A DNA stretch of 8,223 nt from Clostridiales bacterium (GTDB lineage Bacteria > Bacillota > Clostridia > Christensenellales > Aristaeellaceae): contig SFOF01000085.1 of NCBI GenBank assembly GCA_004552515.1, forward strand, positions 1-8,223, given 5' to 3'. The position numbers and the translations under genes are program-made. The first letter of the stretch is position 1. Every line of letters begins with the position of its first letter. Under the pieces are notes generated by a model. It did no database searches. It was not told the origin of the DNA and saw only the letters and a list, made by a program, of their open reading frames with translations. This document shows, piece after piece, positions 1 to 5,862 of the stretch.

Positions 1-974
1 ATATACGAGATCAGAATCAGTATGATCGTGTTGGGGATGTTGTCCAGCACGTTGTAGATCTCAGTGATGATGCGGTCAAGCGCGCGGACATAGCCCCACG
101 CGATGCCCACCGCAATGCCGATGAACGCCTCGAAGAACGCCACGACAAAGCCGATCCACAGCGACGTTCTCGTGCCGCTCCACACGCGCGCCCACAGATC
201 CTGACCAATGTTGTTCGTACCGAATATGAAGGCGTGGTCGGAGGGGATGTTGCGCAGCTCGGTCTCGCCCACGGTCGCCACATCGCCGTTTTCAAGCTCC
301 TTTATATGGGAAGAGGCGGCGTAGAGCGGAGAGCCGTTGTTGGTGTAATCGGCCGGCTCCCTGTAAACGGAGAGCGGGAAGCTCGATTTGCTCTCGTAGG
401 GCACGGCGGCCGGATCGTCGGGCAGCTTCAGCTTGGTCTGAAAGTTGTTCTGAACATAGCCCTCGCCGCCGTCGTATTCGATGCGGCACCAGTCCTCGCC
501 GTACTCGACGACGGTGAACTTCTCGCGCGCCTTAAGCGTGGCGGCCACGTTGGTCACGCGGTACCAGTTGTCGTCCACGCGGCTGCCGATCAGCACCGTG
601 CCGTCCTCGGCGGTCGCCATGACCGTGGTGAGCGCGGGCGACTGATTGGCCAGCTGGATGCCGGTGGCCGGATCGTTGTTGATGGTGTTGGGGGAATACT
701 GGCCGGGCAGCAGCGGCTGTATGATCGTAAAGGCCAGCAGCAGCGCCAGCACGATCAGCATGGCCACGGCCATCCTGTTGTGCAGAAAGGCGTTGAGCGT
801 CGATCTCCAGTAGGAATAGTTCGAATAGCCGCCGCGCTCGGCCGCGCTCGCATCATAGACCGCCTCGACGAACAGCTCGTCCTCGCTGACTGTCTCGTCG
901 ATAGGCGTGCCCTGTACGGCCTGAGTGATGTGCTCCTCCAGCTGCCGCTTTTTGTGTTCAAACAGGCCGGCCAT
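1..974 (-). CDS. oppC: Oligopeptide ABC transporter permease, OppC-like, with extracytoplasmic SH3b-like insertion (3' end cut by window)
   Basis: Inner half of a heterodimeric peptide-importer channel; it would pair with the OppB encoded just upstream. 324 codons are visible and the C-terminal half, including the EAA loop that contacts the ATPase, lies beyond the left edge. The order is a long, acidic, presumably cytoplasmic N-tail (1-66), membrane segment 1 (about 68-86), a very long loop (about 87-250), then the typical OppC block FGTNNIGQDLWARVWSGTRT (251-270) and membrane segment 2 (about 271-293). In ordinary OppC proteins the loop before the FGTD-G-D motif is only about 40 residues; here about 155 extra residues are present, and 130-182 resemble a bacterial SH3 domain. 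The ATG overlaps the oppB stop by one base (TGATG) and has an AAGGAAGG ribosome-binding site, indicating translational coupling. The family assignment is firm; the peptide substrate is unknown (a nickel or glutathione importer of the same family is possible). Confidence 0.9.
   Translation of the reverse strand, partial: MAGLFEHKKRQLEEHITQAVQGTPIDETVSEDELFVEAVYDASAAERGGYSNYSYWRSTLNAFLHNRMAVAMLIVLALLLAFTIIQPLLPGQYSPNTINNDPATGIQLANQSPALTTVMATAEDGTVLIGSRVDDNWYRVTNVAATLKAREKFTVVEYGEDWCRIEYDGGEGYVQNNFQTKLKLPDDPAAVPYESKSSFPLSVYREPADYTNNGSPLYAASSHIKELENGDVATVGETELRNIPSDHAFIFGTNNIGQDLWARVWSGTRTSLWIGFVVAFFEAFIGIAVGIAWGYVRALDRIITEIYNVLDNIPNTIILILISY
429..587 (-). other. SH3b-like domain within the OppC loop
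   Basis: Residues 130-182 of the OppC-like protein. The stretch EKFTVVEYGEDWCRIEYDGG (151-170) followed by EGYV has the SH3b pattern: a basic/polar turn, a beta strand ending in TVVE, then W-x-x-I with a G-(E/x)-GYV ending, as in bacterial cell-wall SH3 domains. The N-terminal part (SRVDDNWYRVTNVAATLKAR) fits less well because the usual LNVRSGPS signature is absent. Topology places it on the outer face, since it follows membrane segment 1 of a permease whose N-terminus is cytoplasmic. The domain call is by eye. Confidence 0.6.
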
Positions 975-1915
975 CAGCGCGCACCTTCCTTCTTGACAAA
1001 GCTGATTCTGGGATCGATCACCGCCATGAGCAGATCGCCCAGCAGCAGGCCCACGATGCCTATGCACGAATAGATCATGACCAGCGCCTGAACCATCGGG
1101 TTATCCTGACGGCCGATGACGTCCACCAGCAATCCGCCCATGCCCGGCACGGAATACAGAGACTCGATATAGATCGAGCCGCAGATTGTGTAGAGGATCG
1201 AGGCGGGGATATACTGGATCATCGGAACGAACGCATTGCGGAATACGTGTTTCATCATGATCTTGCGCCGCGACACGCCCTTTGAGACCGCCAGACGGAC
1301 GTAGTCCTTGTTCATCTCGTCCACCATATAGCGCCTCAGCCACATGGCGTAGCTCGCCGCGCCGCCCAGCGACATCGAGAACACCGGCAGTATCCACGTG
1401 ACCCAGTTGTTCCGGTCAAAGAGCATGGAGATGTTCAGCCACTCCGTGCCGTACATCTGGATGAATATATAGTACACAGCCGCAGGAACCGCGTTGATAA
1501 AGACGATGAACGCCGTGCCGAATTTGTCCCAGAAGCCACTGCGGCTGCGCGCCATGGCCGCGCCCAGCGGCACGCCCATGAGCAGCGAAAGCGCCATGCT
1601 CATCAGACCCATATATATGGAAATGGGCGCCTTCTGCGCGATGATGGCCGTGATGGGCGTGCCCGCGCTGTAGCGCGAGGATGTGCCCAGATCGCCGTGC
1701 AGCAGCTTGACGAAGAAGTTCTTCAGCTGAACGTGAATGGGCTGCGTCAGCCCCAGCTGCGCCAGCTTGGCGTTAACCTGCGTTTCGTCCAGCTTGTCGA
1801 AATTGTCAAAATAGCCCTCGATGGGCATCTGCCGCAGCAGCACGAATACGACCACGATGATGATGCACAGCGTGATCACAGAGGAGGCCAGCCGTTTGAG
1901 CGAATACTTGAGCAC
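974..1915 (-). CDS. oppB: Oligopeptide ABC transporter permease, OppB-like
   Basis: Membrane permease of a peptide/nickel-type importer, forming the translocation pore with OppC. At 313 residues it has the usual OppB length. Visible landmarks are TM1 (about 11-28), the external-loop signature LGLTQPIHVQ (54-63) with HGDLGTS (73-79), TM segments near 97-121, 131-155, 172-192, 233-250 and 277-300, the EAA loop DYVRLAVSKGVSRRKIMMKH (204-223) that docks on the ATPase, the ESLYSVPGMG motif (251-260) and the terminal DPRI (301-304). The start is GTG at 1915, with GAGG five bases upstream; translation from here gives the standard N-terminal MLKYSLKRL followed by TM1. The gene follows oppA after a 198-base spacer and overlaps oppC by one base at its stop. 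No ATPase genes (oppD/oppF) are in view; they may follow oppC beyond the left edge. Confidence 0.95.
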   Translation of the reverse strand: MLKYSLKRLASSVITLCIIIVVVFVLLRQMPIEGYFDNFDKLDETQVNAKLAQLGLTQPIHVQLKNFFVKLLHGDLGTSSRYSAGTPITAIIAQKAPISIYMGLMSMALSLLMGVPLGAAMARSRSGFWDKFGTAFIVFINAVPAAVYYIFIQMYGTEWLNISMLFDRNNWVTWILPVFSMSLGGAASYAMWLRRYMVDEMNKDYVRLAVSKGVSRRKIMMKHVFRNAFVPMIQYIPASILYTICGSIYIESLYSVPGMGGLLVDVIGRQDNPMVQALVMIYSCIGIVGLLLGDLLMAVIDPRISFVKKEGAR

Positions 1916-2014
1916 CTTGTCCTCACAACCTTCCGGGACGTTTTTTTCTTCAGCCGGCGTCGGGCGGCCGGGCGGCTTTTCTTCCGCACGGGCGGCCGAC
2001 GTCGATCAGGCTGC

Positions 2015-2060
2015 ATAATTGTATACAAGTATTATAGGCGATCGCGGGGACGGCGAACAA
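2015..2060 (-). promoter_or_regulatory. Possible internal promoter and operator for oppBC
   Basis: The minus strand carries a consensus -10 box TATAAT (2036-2031). A poor -35 candidate TTGTTC (2060-2055, 3 of 6 matches) lies 18 bases upstream, in the loop of the preceding hairpin. Immediately downstream, over the expected start point, is ATAATTGTATACAAGTAT (2015-2032), a palindrome with a single mismatched base pair. Its core TTGTATACAA resembles sites bound by GntR-family regulators. The promoter is uncertain because of the weak -35 box. Confidence 0.35.
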
Positions 2061-2072
2061 CCGCCCCCGCGA
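2042..2072 (-). repeat. Strong intercistronic stem-loop after oppA
   Basis: Arms TCGCGGGG (2042-2049) and CCCCGCGA (2065-2072) pair perfectly. In the minus-strand transcript the next position forms a G-U pair and three further GC pairs follow, giving a continuous 12-bp stem with a 7-base loop. It lies about 40 bases after the oppA stop. No U-run follows it, so it does not look like an intrinsic terminator. It could block 3' exonucleases and raise oppA message over oppBC, as known for hairpins behind other binding-protein genes (inference). Confidence 0.6.
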
Positions 2073-2113
2073 AAGAATAAGTTGATTTGACGTGAAGTTG
2101 GCGGATTATCCGA

Positions 2114-3979
2114 TCACTTGGCGGCCAGTTCGGCGCGCTTCTCGAGCCACTCGTCATAAGCATCGTAGTATTCGTCGGTGCTCATGGGCTTCTCCAGCAG
2201 ATGCTGGCCCTTGTAGCGGCAGGTGGCCAGGCCGGTCGCCGCAAACTGACCCTCGAACGGATTCAGGCGGGAGGCCGTGTAGCCGCCGGTGTTGGAGCCG
2301 TAGGGAATGGTCAGCGCGTGATTGATCAGATAGGCCTCGGCCTTGGCATAGGCCAGATAGCGCGCCTCCATGTCGGAGCCGGACATCTCGCGGGCCGCGT
2401 CGGTGAGGTTGTAGTAGGTCATTTCGCCGTTGTCGTCATACAGGCTTTCCTGAGTCGCCTTGACCAGGAAGCCGTAGTTGTCGGTGCGGCGGAAGGGCTC
2501 GCAGGTGTTGATCGGGTCGGCGAAATCCAGACCCCAGTTGCACTTCATGAAGGCGTACTTGCCGGAGCGGCGGATCTCCTTGAGGAAGCCGGAGGACGGG
2601 CCGGGCTCGACGATGATGTCGATGTAATCGCTGCCCAGCAGACCCTCGAGCTGCTGCTCAATGACCTGGCACTCCTCAGCCCAGGAGGAATCGGAGGGGT
2701 TGTAGCACATGAGCACCTTGACCGGCAGCGTCGCGCCGGCAGCGGTCAGCTCGGCGATGGCCGCGTCGCGGTATTCCTTGGCCTTCTCCTCGTTGAACTC
2801 GACCTTCACATCGGCCAGATCGCCCATTTCGGTGTAATCCTTGCCGTCGTAGACCACGATGTCGGCCGGCGTGACGGTATCCCAGATCAGATCCTCGGGA
2901 TTGTCCGGCTCGATGACGGTCTTGGCCTTCACGCGGTCAAGGCCGGCCATGATGGACTGGCGGAAGTTCTCGTTGTTGACGGCGATCTTCCAGTTTTCCG
3001 GCTCATAGGCCGCGTCGAACTGGGGATCAAAGTTGAAGCAGAAGAAATAGGAATACTGACCCACCTGACGGACGGGGTGAATGAGATCGGCCGTCTTTTC
3101 GTCGGCGAGCCACTCGGCCGCGATGGTGGACGTAATGTCCGCAGAGTCGATCTCGCCGCGCAGATACAGCTCGGGAGACAGCGTAGAAGCTTCCTTATTA
3201 TAGGTCTGCTCCAGCTTGGTCAGATAGACGTGCTCGGCGTCCCAGTAGCTCTCGTTCTTGGTGAACACGCGCTTCTCCTGGGGCTTGAATTCACTGAGGA
3301 TATACGCGCCGCAGTAAAGCACAGTGTCGTTGCTGGTGGCCAGGCCGAACTGATCGCCCTTCTCCTCCAGGAACTTGGCGTTCACGGGCATATAGCAGAC
3401 ATAGTCGAGCATGGAGAGGAAATAGGGGCAGGGATCAGTGGTGGTATAGGCGATGGTCTTCTCATCGATGGCCTTCACGCCCACATTCTCCCAGTCGAAG
3501 GGTTCGGGCGTTTCCTCGCCCTCCTCGGGGGTGGAGGTGCTTTCGAAGTACTCCTCGGCGCCCGCGATGTAGTCGGTCAGTATCCATGCCGTGGCCGACG
3601 CGTTCTGCGCGTTGAGGATGTACTTGGCGGAGGTCACAAAGTCCTCAGCCGTCACATCGGCGTAGTACTCGCCGCCGGCAGTTACCCAGGTAATGCCGTC
3701 GCGCAGATGGAACGTCCACGTCAGGCCGTCCTTGCTCTGCTCCCATTTCTCGGCCAAGCAGGGCACGATCTGGCCGTAGACGTCGTGCTCAACCAGTGTG
3801 TCGACGATGTTGGCCGACACGGAAAATTCGTTGGCGGTCGCCGTGGTCAGATAGTTGAGAGAGCCGATTTCGCCGCTGTAGAGCGTCTTGTAGACGGAAT
3901 CAGCGCCCTCTGCGAAGACCGGGACGGCCGACAGAATGAGCAGTATGCTCATGAGCAGCGCAGCAATCTTCTTCTTCAT
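2114..3979 (-). CDS. oppA: Oligopeptide ABC transporter substrate-binding protein (solute-binding family 5)
   Basis: Extracytoplasmic receptor that captures peptides and delivers them to the OppBC channel. It has 621 residues, within the normal range for OppA. Residues 1-23 form a signal peptide: three lysines, a hydrophobic core, and a VFA site before Glu24. No cysteine lies near the cleavage site, so there is no lipobox. The family 5 signature runs from AEKWEQSKDGLTWTFHLRDG (76-95) into ITW, and the late motif NWGLDFADPINTCEPF (481-496) matches the GWxxDYxDP region of peptide-binding members. A Thr/Pro/Glu-rich loop (144-163) looks like a lineage-specific insertion. The start is fixed by AAAGGAGG eight bases upstream. 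It is first in the operon, before oppB and oppC. The precise ligand (oligopeptide, dipeptide or other) cannot be deduced. Confidence 0.93.
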   Translation of the reverse strand: MKKKIAALLMSILLILSAVPVFAEGADSVYKTLYSGEIGSLNYLTTATANEFSVSANIVDTLVEHDVYGQIVPCLAEKWEQSKDGLTWTFHLRDGITWVTAGGEYYADVTAEDFVTSAKYILNAQNASATAWILTDYIAGAEEYFESTSTPEEGEETPEPFDWENVGVKAIDEKTIAYTTTDPCPYFLSMLDYVCYMPVNAKFLEEKGDQFGLATSNDTVLYCGAYILSEFKPQEKRVFTKNESYWDAEHVYLTKLEQTYNKEASTLSPELYLRGEIDSADITSTIAAEWLADEKTADLIHPVRQVGQYSYFFCFNFDPQFDAAYEPENWKIAVNNENFRQSIMAGLDRVKAKTVIEPDNPEDLIWDTVTPADIVVYDGKDYTEMGDLADVKVEFNEEKAKEYRDAAIAELTAAGATLPVKVLMCYNPSDSSWAEECQVIEQQLEGLLGSDYIDIIVEPGPSSGFLKEIRRSGKYAFMKCNWGLDFADPINTCEPFRRTDNYGFLVKATQESLYDDNGEMTYYNLTDAAREMSGSDMEARYLAYAKAEAYLINHALTIPYGSNTGGYTASRLNPFEGQFAATGLATCRYKGQHLLEKPMSTDEYYDAYDEWLEKRAELAAK

Positions 3980-3985
3980 AGGTGT

Positions 3986-3995
3986 AACCTCCTTT
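3986..3995 (-). promoter_or_regulatory. Strong ribosome-binding site of oppA
   Basis: AAAGGAGG with an eight-base gap to the ATG at 3979. It is nearly a perfect anti-16S match, consistent with high expression of a binding protein. Confidence 0.85.
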
Positions 3996-4002
3996 TTCAG
4001 AC

Positions 4003-4022
4003 CACCGATTTTATACTCGGTG
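4003..4022 (-). repeat. Small hairpin in the oppA leader
   Basis: On the transcribed strand CACCGA and TCGGTG form a 6-bp stem around an 8-base AT-rich loop. It ends about eight bases before the oppA ribosome-binding site. It may affect translation or 5' stability; no U-tract follows. Confidence 0.4.
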
Positions 4023-4032
4023 TTTGTGAATT

Positions 4033-4061
4033 AAGATACCACACAATGTCCTCCTTTGCAA
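4033..4061 (-). promoter_or_regulatory. Probable promoter of the opp operon
   Basis: Minus strand: -35 TTGCAA (4061-4056), a 17-base spacer, -10 TATCTT (4038-4033), with TGG directly before the -10 giving an extended -10 element. Each hexamer matches 4 of 6 consensus bases. Transcription would begin near 4026, leaving a leader of about 47 bases that includes the 4003-4022 hairpin. Confidence 0.45.
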
Positions 4062-4170
4062 TATCAAGTATGTAAAAAATTCATTTTCGACGGCGTTTTA
4101 CGAGATTTTTGCGTCTATTTCCAGCCATACCCTGCCGTTCCATTCATTTTTTCCGAACAATCGGGGATTC

Positions 4171-5691
4171 TTATACGCGCACAAGCACGGCGCGCGGCGT
4201 TTTTCCGCCCTCGGGCGCCGGATTGAGCGTTTTGAGCGTTTCCTGCGCCACGCGGTATCGCCTGCCGATCTCCCACAGCCCCTCGCCCTTCTCCGGCCAG
4301 TAAAGCCCCACGCCGCGCCTTCGGGGATCATCCTCCCCCGCCTGCGCGCCGGTGGTCAGCACGGCTTCCTCGCTGTGCCAGGCCGCGCCGCTCACCGTGA
4401 GCGTGCATTTAAGCTCCATGCGGTCGCTCATCAGCGCGGCGGCTTCTGCGTCGGAGGCGTCGATGCGCACGTCCGCGTCGTCGCCCAGCGGCCTGCCGAG
4501 CTTTATATCAAAGGGCAATTCGCCCCGCGCGCCGCTGAGCCGCTCGCTGCCCGAGGGCATATAGAGCGCCGTGGCCTCCAGGAGGCCACGAATGTGCGCG
4601 CCGTCCTGTTCGTCGGTGATCTCGCTCACGACGGGGCGCACGCGCGCGGCCAGCGCCGTCCCCGCGCCGGGGGCGTTTTCATCCAGCAGCAGCGTACCGC
4701 GGAAGGGAACGCTTGCCTGAACCGTCTCCGCCGCGCCGCACAGAGCCATTTCTTCCCGCTCGAGCGAAAGCGTGCCATCGCCCGCGATGTATGCGTCGGA
4801 CACCACATCCAGCGCCGTTCCCGCGTTCATGCGCACGGTGAGCAGCAGCTCACACTGCATCTTGAGCGCGGCCTCGCCGTCCTGCTCGCCCTCCTCGACC
4901 TCGACCGAGAGCGCGCTCACGTCGGCCAGCGCCTCCGCCTCGCCCTCCACCCAGTCGGGCATACCGACCAGCGCCTCGAACGGCAGCCGGTAGCGCACCA
5001 GCGCCACGGGACGACCGGCCACGCTGCTGGCCACGAGCGATTCAATCTGCACGCCGCCGCTCAGCCGCACGCCGCCCAGATCGCGCTCGACGCTCTCCAC
5101 GCGGGGCGAGGCCCACTGCATGAGCACGACGCGCGCGTGCAGCGCCGTGGGGAGCGCCACGCTGTCGCTCAGCGTCACTGTCTCGCTGTTTTCGGCGCTG
5201 GTTTTGCCCGTTTCGACGCGCTGGAGCCGCGTTTCGACCGGCGTGTCGCCCTCAAAGCCGGTCACGGCCTCCACCGGCGTGAGGCTGCGCACCCGCACGC
5301 TGACCGTCACGGCGACGCGGAACACCATATGGCCGTTGTCGTAGGCCGCCTCGACATGATCGGTGGACGCGCGCGCCCGCACGGCCATACCCGGCTCCAC
5401 GCCCTCAATATCCACCGCCTGCTCGAACGACGCTCTCGCCGTCAGGGCGCGCGGGCTGTTCTCCTCGCCCAGACGATAGGCGGCCTGACACTGCACCTGA
5501 CCGCTTACCAGCACGCGGCCGGACTGCGCCTCGACGTCCTTGACGGCGGCGAACGCGTCCTCCATGGCGATCTCGACCGATTCCCTTCCCGCGCCCGGCA
5601 CGGGGGCCTCCGCCTGCACGGGCAGCTGGAACACGGCGCTTCCCACCAGTCTTTCCACCTCGACGGTCTTTTTGACGCACTCAATCGACAT
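4171..5691 (-). CDS. sipL: SipL-like spore morphogenesis protein: three SPOCS (DUF3794) repeats plus C-terminal LysM
   Basis: Likely the clostridial partner of the coat ATPase SpoIVA: in Clostridioides difficile, SipL is recruited through its LysM domain and is needed to localise the coat around the forespore. This protein has 506 residues, close to that homologue, and no signal peptide or membrane segment, fitting action in the mother-cell cytoplasm. Three SPOCS/DUF3794-like repeats can be aligned by eye: about 52-136 (VLVSGQVQCQAAYR core), about 199-289 (VRLSGGVQIES core) and about 357-438 (AHIRGLLEATALY core). A LysM domain closes the protein (462-506, KGEGLWEIGRRYRVAQETLK). The start at 5691 is preferred over an in-frame ATG at 5754 because GGGAGGAGG lies six bases upstream and MSIECVKKTVEV is a typical SPOCS beginning. 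Expression from a mother-cell sigma factor would be expected. Another SPOCS-LysM coat protein is the alternative. Confidence 0.8.
   Translation of the reverse strand: MSIECVKKTVEVERLVGSAVFQLPVQAEAPVPGAGRESVEIAMEDAFAAVKDVEAQSGRVLVSGQVQCQAAYRLGEENSPRALTARASFEQAVDIEGVEPGMAVRARASTDHVEAAYDNGHMVFRVAVTVSVRVRSLTPVEAVTGFEGDTPVETRLQRVETGKTSAENSETVTLSDSVALPTALHARVVLMQWASPRVESVERDLGGVRLSGGVQIESLVASSVAGRPVALVRYRLPFEALVGMPDWVEGEAEALADVSALSVEVEEGEQDGEAALKMQCELLLTVRMNAGTALDVVSDAYIAGDGTLSLEREEMALCGAAETVQASVPFRGTLLLDENAPGAGTALAARVRPVVSEITDEQDGAHIRGLLEATALYMPSGSERLSGARGELPFDIKLGRPLGDDADVRIDASDAEAAALMSDRMELKCTLTVSGAAWHSEEAVLTTGAQAGEDDPRRRGVGLYWPEKGEGLWEIGRRYRVAQETLKTLNPAPEGGKTPRAVLVRV
4174..4308 (-). other. LysM domain of the SipL-like protein
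   Basis: Residues 462-506. The pattern KGEGLW-I-RRY-V---TLK-LNP follows the LysM core (KGDTLW-IA-RY-V---L--LN), with GE in place of the common GD. The protein ends only 16 residues after the LNP motif. In C. difficile SipL the equivalent domain binds SpoIVA rather than peptidoglycan. Confidence 0.75.
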
Positions 5692-5697
5692 GATGAT

Positions 5698-5706
5698 CCT
5701 CCTCCC
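5698..5706 (-). promoter_or_regulatory. Ribosome-binding site deciding the sipL start
   Basis: GGGAGGAGG six bases before the ATG at 5691. The upstream in-frame ATG at 5754 has no comparable site and would add 21 low-complexity, arginine-rich residues. Confidence 0.8.
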
Positions 5707-5720
5707 GGGGCGAAAGCCCC
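5707..5720 (-). repeat. GC-rich hairpin abutting the sipL ribosome-binding site
   Basis: A perfect 5-bp stem GGGGC/GCCCC around a 4-base loop (TTTC on the minus strand, a GAAA tetraloop on the plus strand) touches the sipL Shine-Dalgarno sequence directly. It could tune ribosome access. Confidence 0.45.
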
Positions 5721-5764
5721 CATCGCTTCGATAGATATGCGGCCGCGCGCGCAATTTTGCATGA

Positions 5765-5783
5765 GCCGGCTCCGTTTGCCGGC
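5765..5783. repeat. Inverted repeat in the sipL-guaB divergent region
   Basis: GCCGGC at 5765-5770 and again at 5778-5783. Each copy is self-complementary, and together they form a 6-bp stem with a 7-base loop. There is no U-tract on either strand. It lies upstream of both divergent genes; its role is unknown. Confidence 0.35.
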
Positions 5784-5834
5784 GGCCCGTGACAGCTTAC
5801 GCGCAATATTTACGTTTCTCTCCCTCGAATTTTG

Positions 5835-5862
5835 TTGACTTGCGGGGGGAAGATGCTATAAT
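5835..5862 (+). promoter_or_regulatory. Sigma-A-type promoter of guaB
   Basis: TTGACT (5835-5840, 5 of 6 consensus), a 16-base spacer, then a perfect TATAAT (5857-5862). The start point would be near 5869, about 43 bases before the guaB ATG, which leaves no room for a guanine riboswitch. The -10 sits in an inverted repeat TGCTAT-A-ATAGCA (5854-5866). Confidence 0.85.

Larger units (their letters stand above)
1916..2113 (-). other. oppA-oppB intercistronic spacer (198 bases, no gene)
   Basis: Unusually long for a gap inside an opp operon. From oppA outward it holds a 12-bp stem-loop (2042-2072), a perfect TATAAT box on the minus strand (2036-2031), an interrupted 18-base palindrome (2015-2032), and a GC-rich stretch with a run of seven A on the transcribed strand (1941-1947). 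No convincing ORF is present. Confidence 0.7.

Noticed and set aside
1940..1990. GC-rich repeats with a T-run between oppA and oppB as a terminator
   Set aside because: The T-run lies on the plus strand (A-run in the opp transcript), on the wrong side for termination of oppA, and no plus-strand gene leads into it.
4011..4016. TATAAA as the oppA -10 box
   Set aside because: It sits in the loop of the leader hairpin with no acceptable -35 at 16-18 bases; the TGG-TATCTT element upstream fits better.
2201..4075. 624-codon open frame on the plus strand opposite oppA
   Set aside because: It is the antisense shadow of oppA: low-complexity, Gly/Val/Leu/Arg-rich, with no recognisable domain. The minus-strand reading has a signal peptide, a family signature and a strong ribosome-binding site.
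4143..4166. CCGA/TCGG hairpin after sipL as a terminator
   Set aside because: The stem is only about 4-5 bp and is followed by A residues rather than a U-run on the transcribed strand.
5692..5754. Longer N-terminus for the SipL-like protein
   Set aside because: The extra 21 residues are Arg/Gly-rich and overlap the leader hairpin and ribosome-binding site; a strong site directly precedes the ATG at 5691.
4375..5838. 487-codon plus-strand frame opposite sipL
   Set aside because: His/Arg-rich composition is typical of antisense reading in GC-rich DNA, and there is no domain. The minus strand encodes three SPOCS repeats and a LysM domain.
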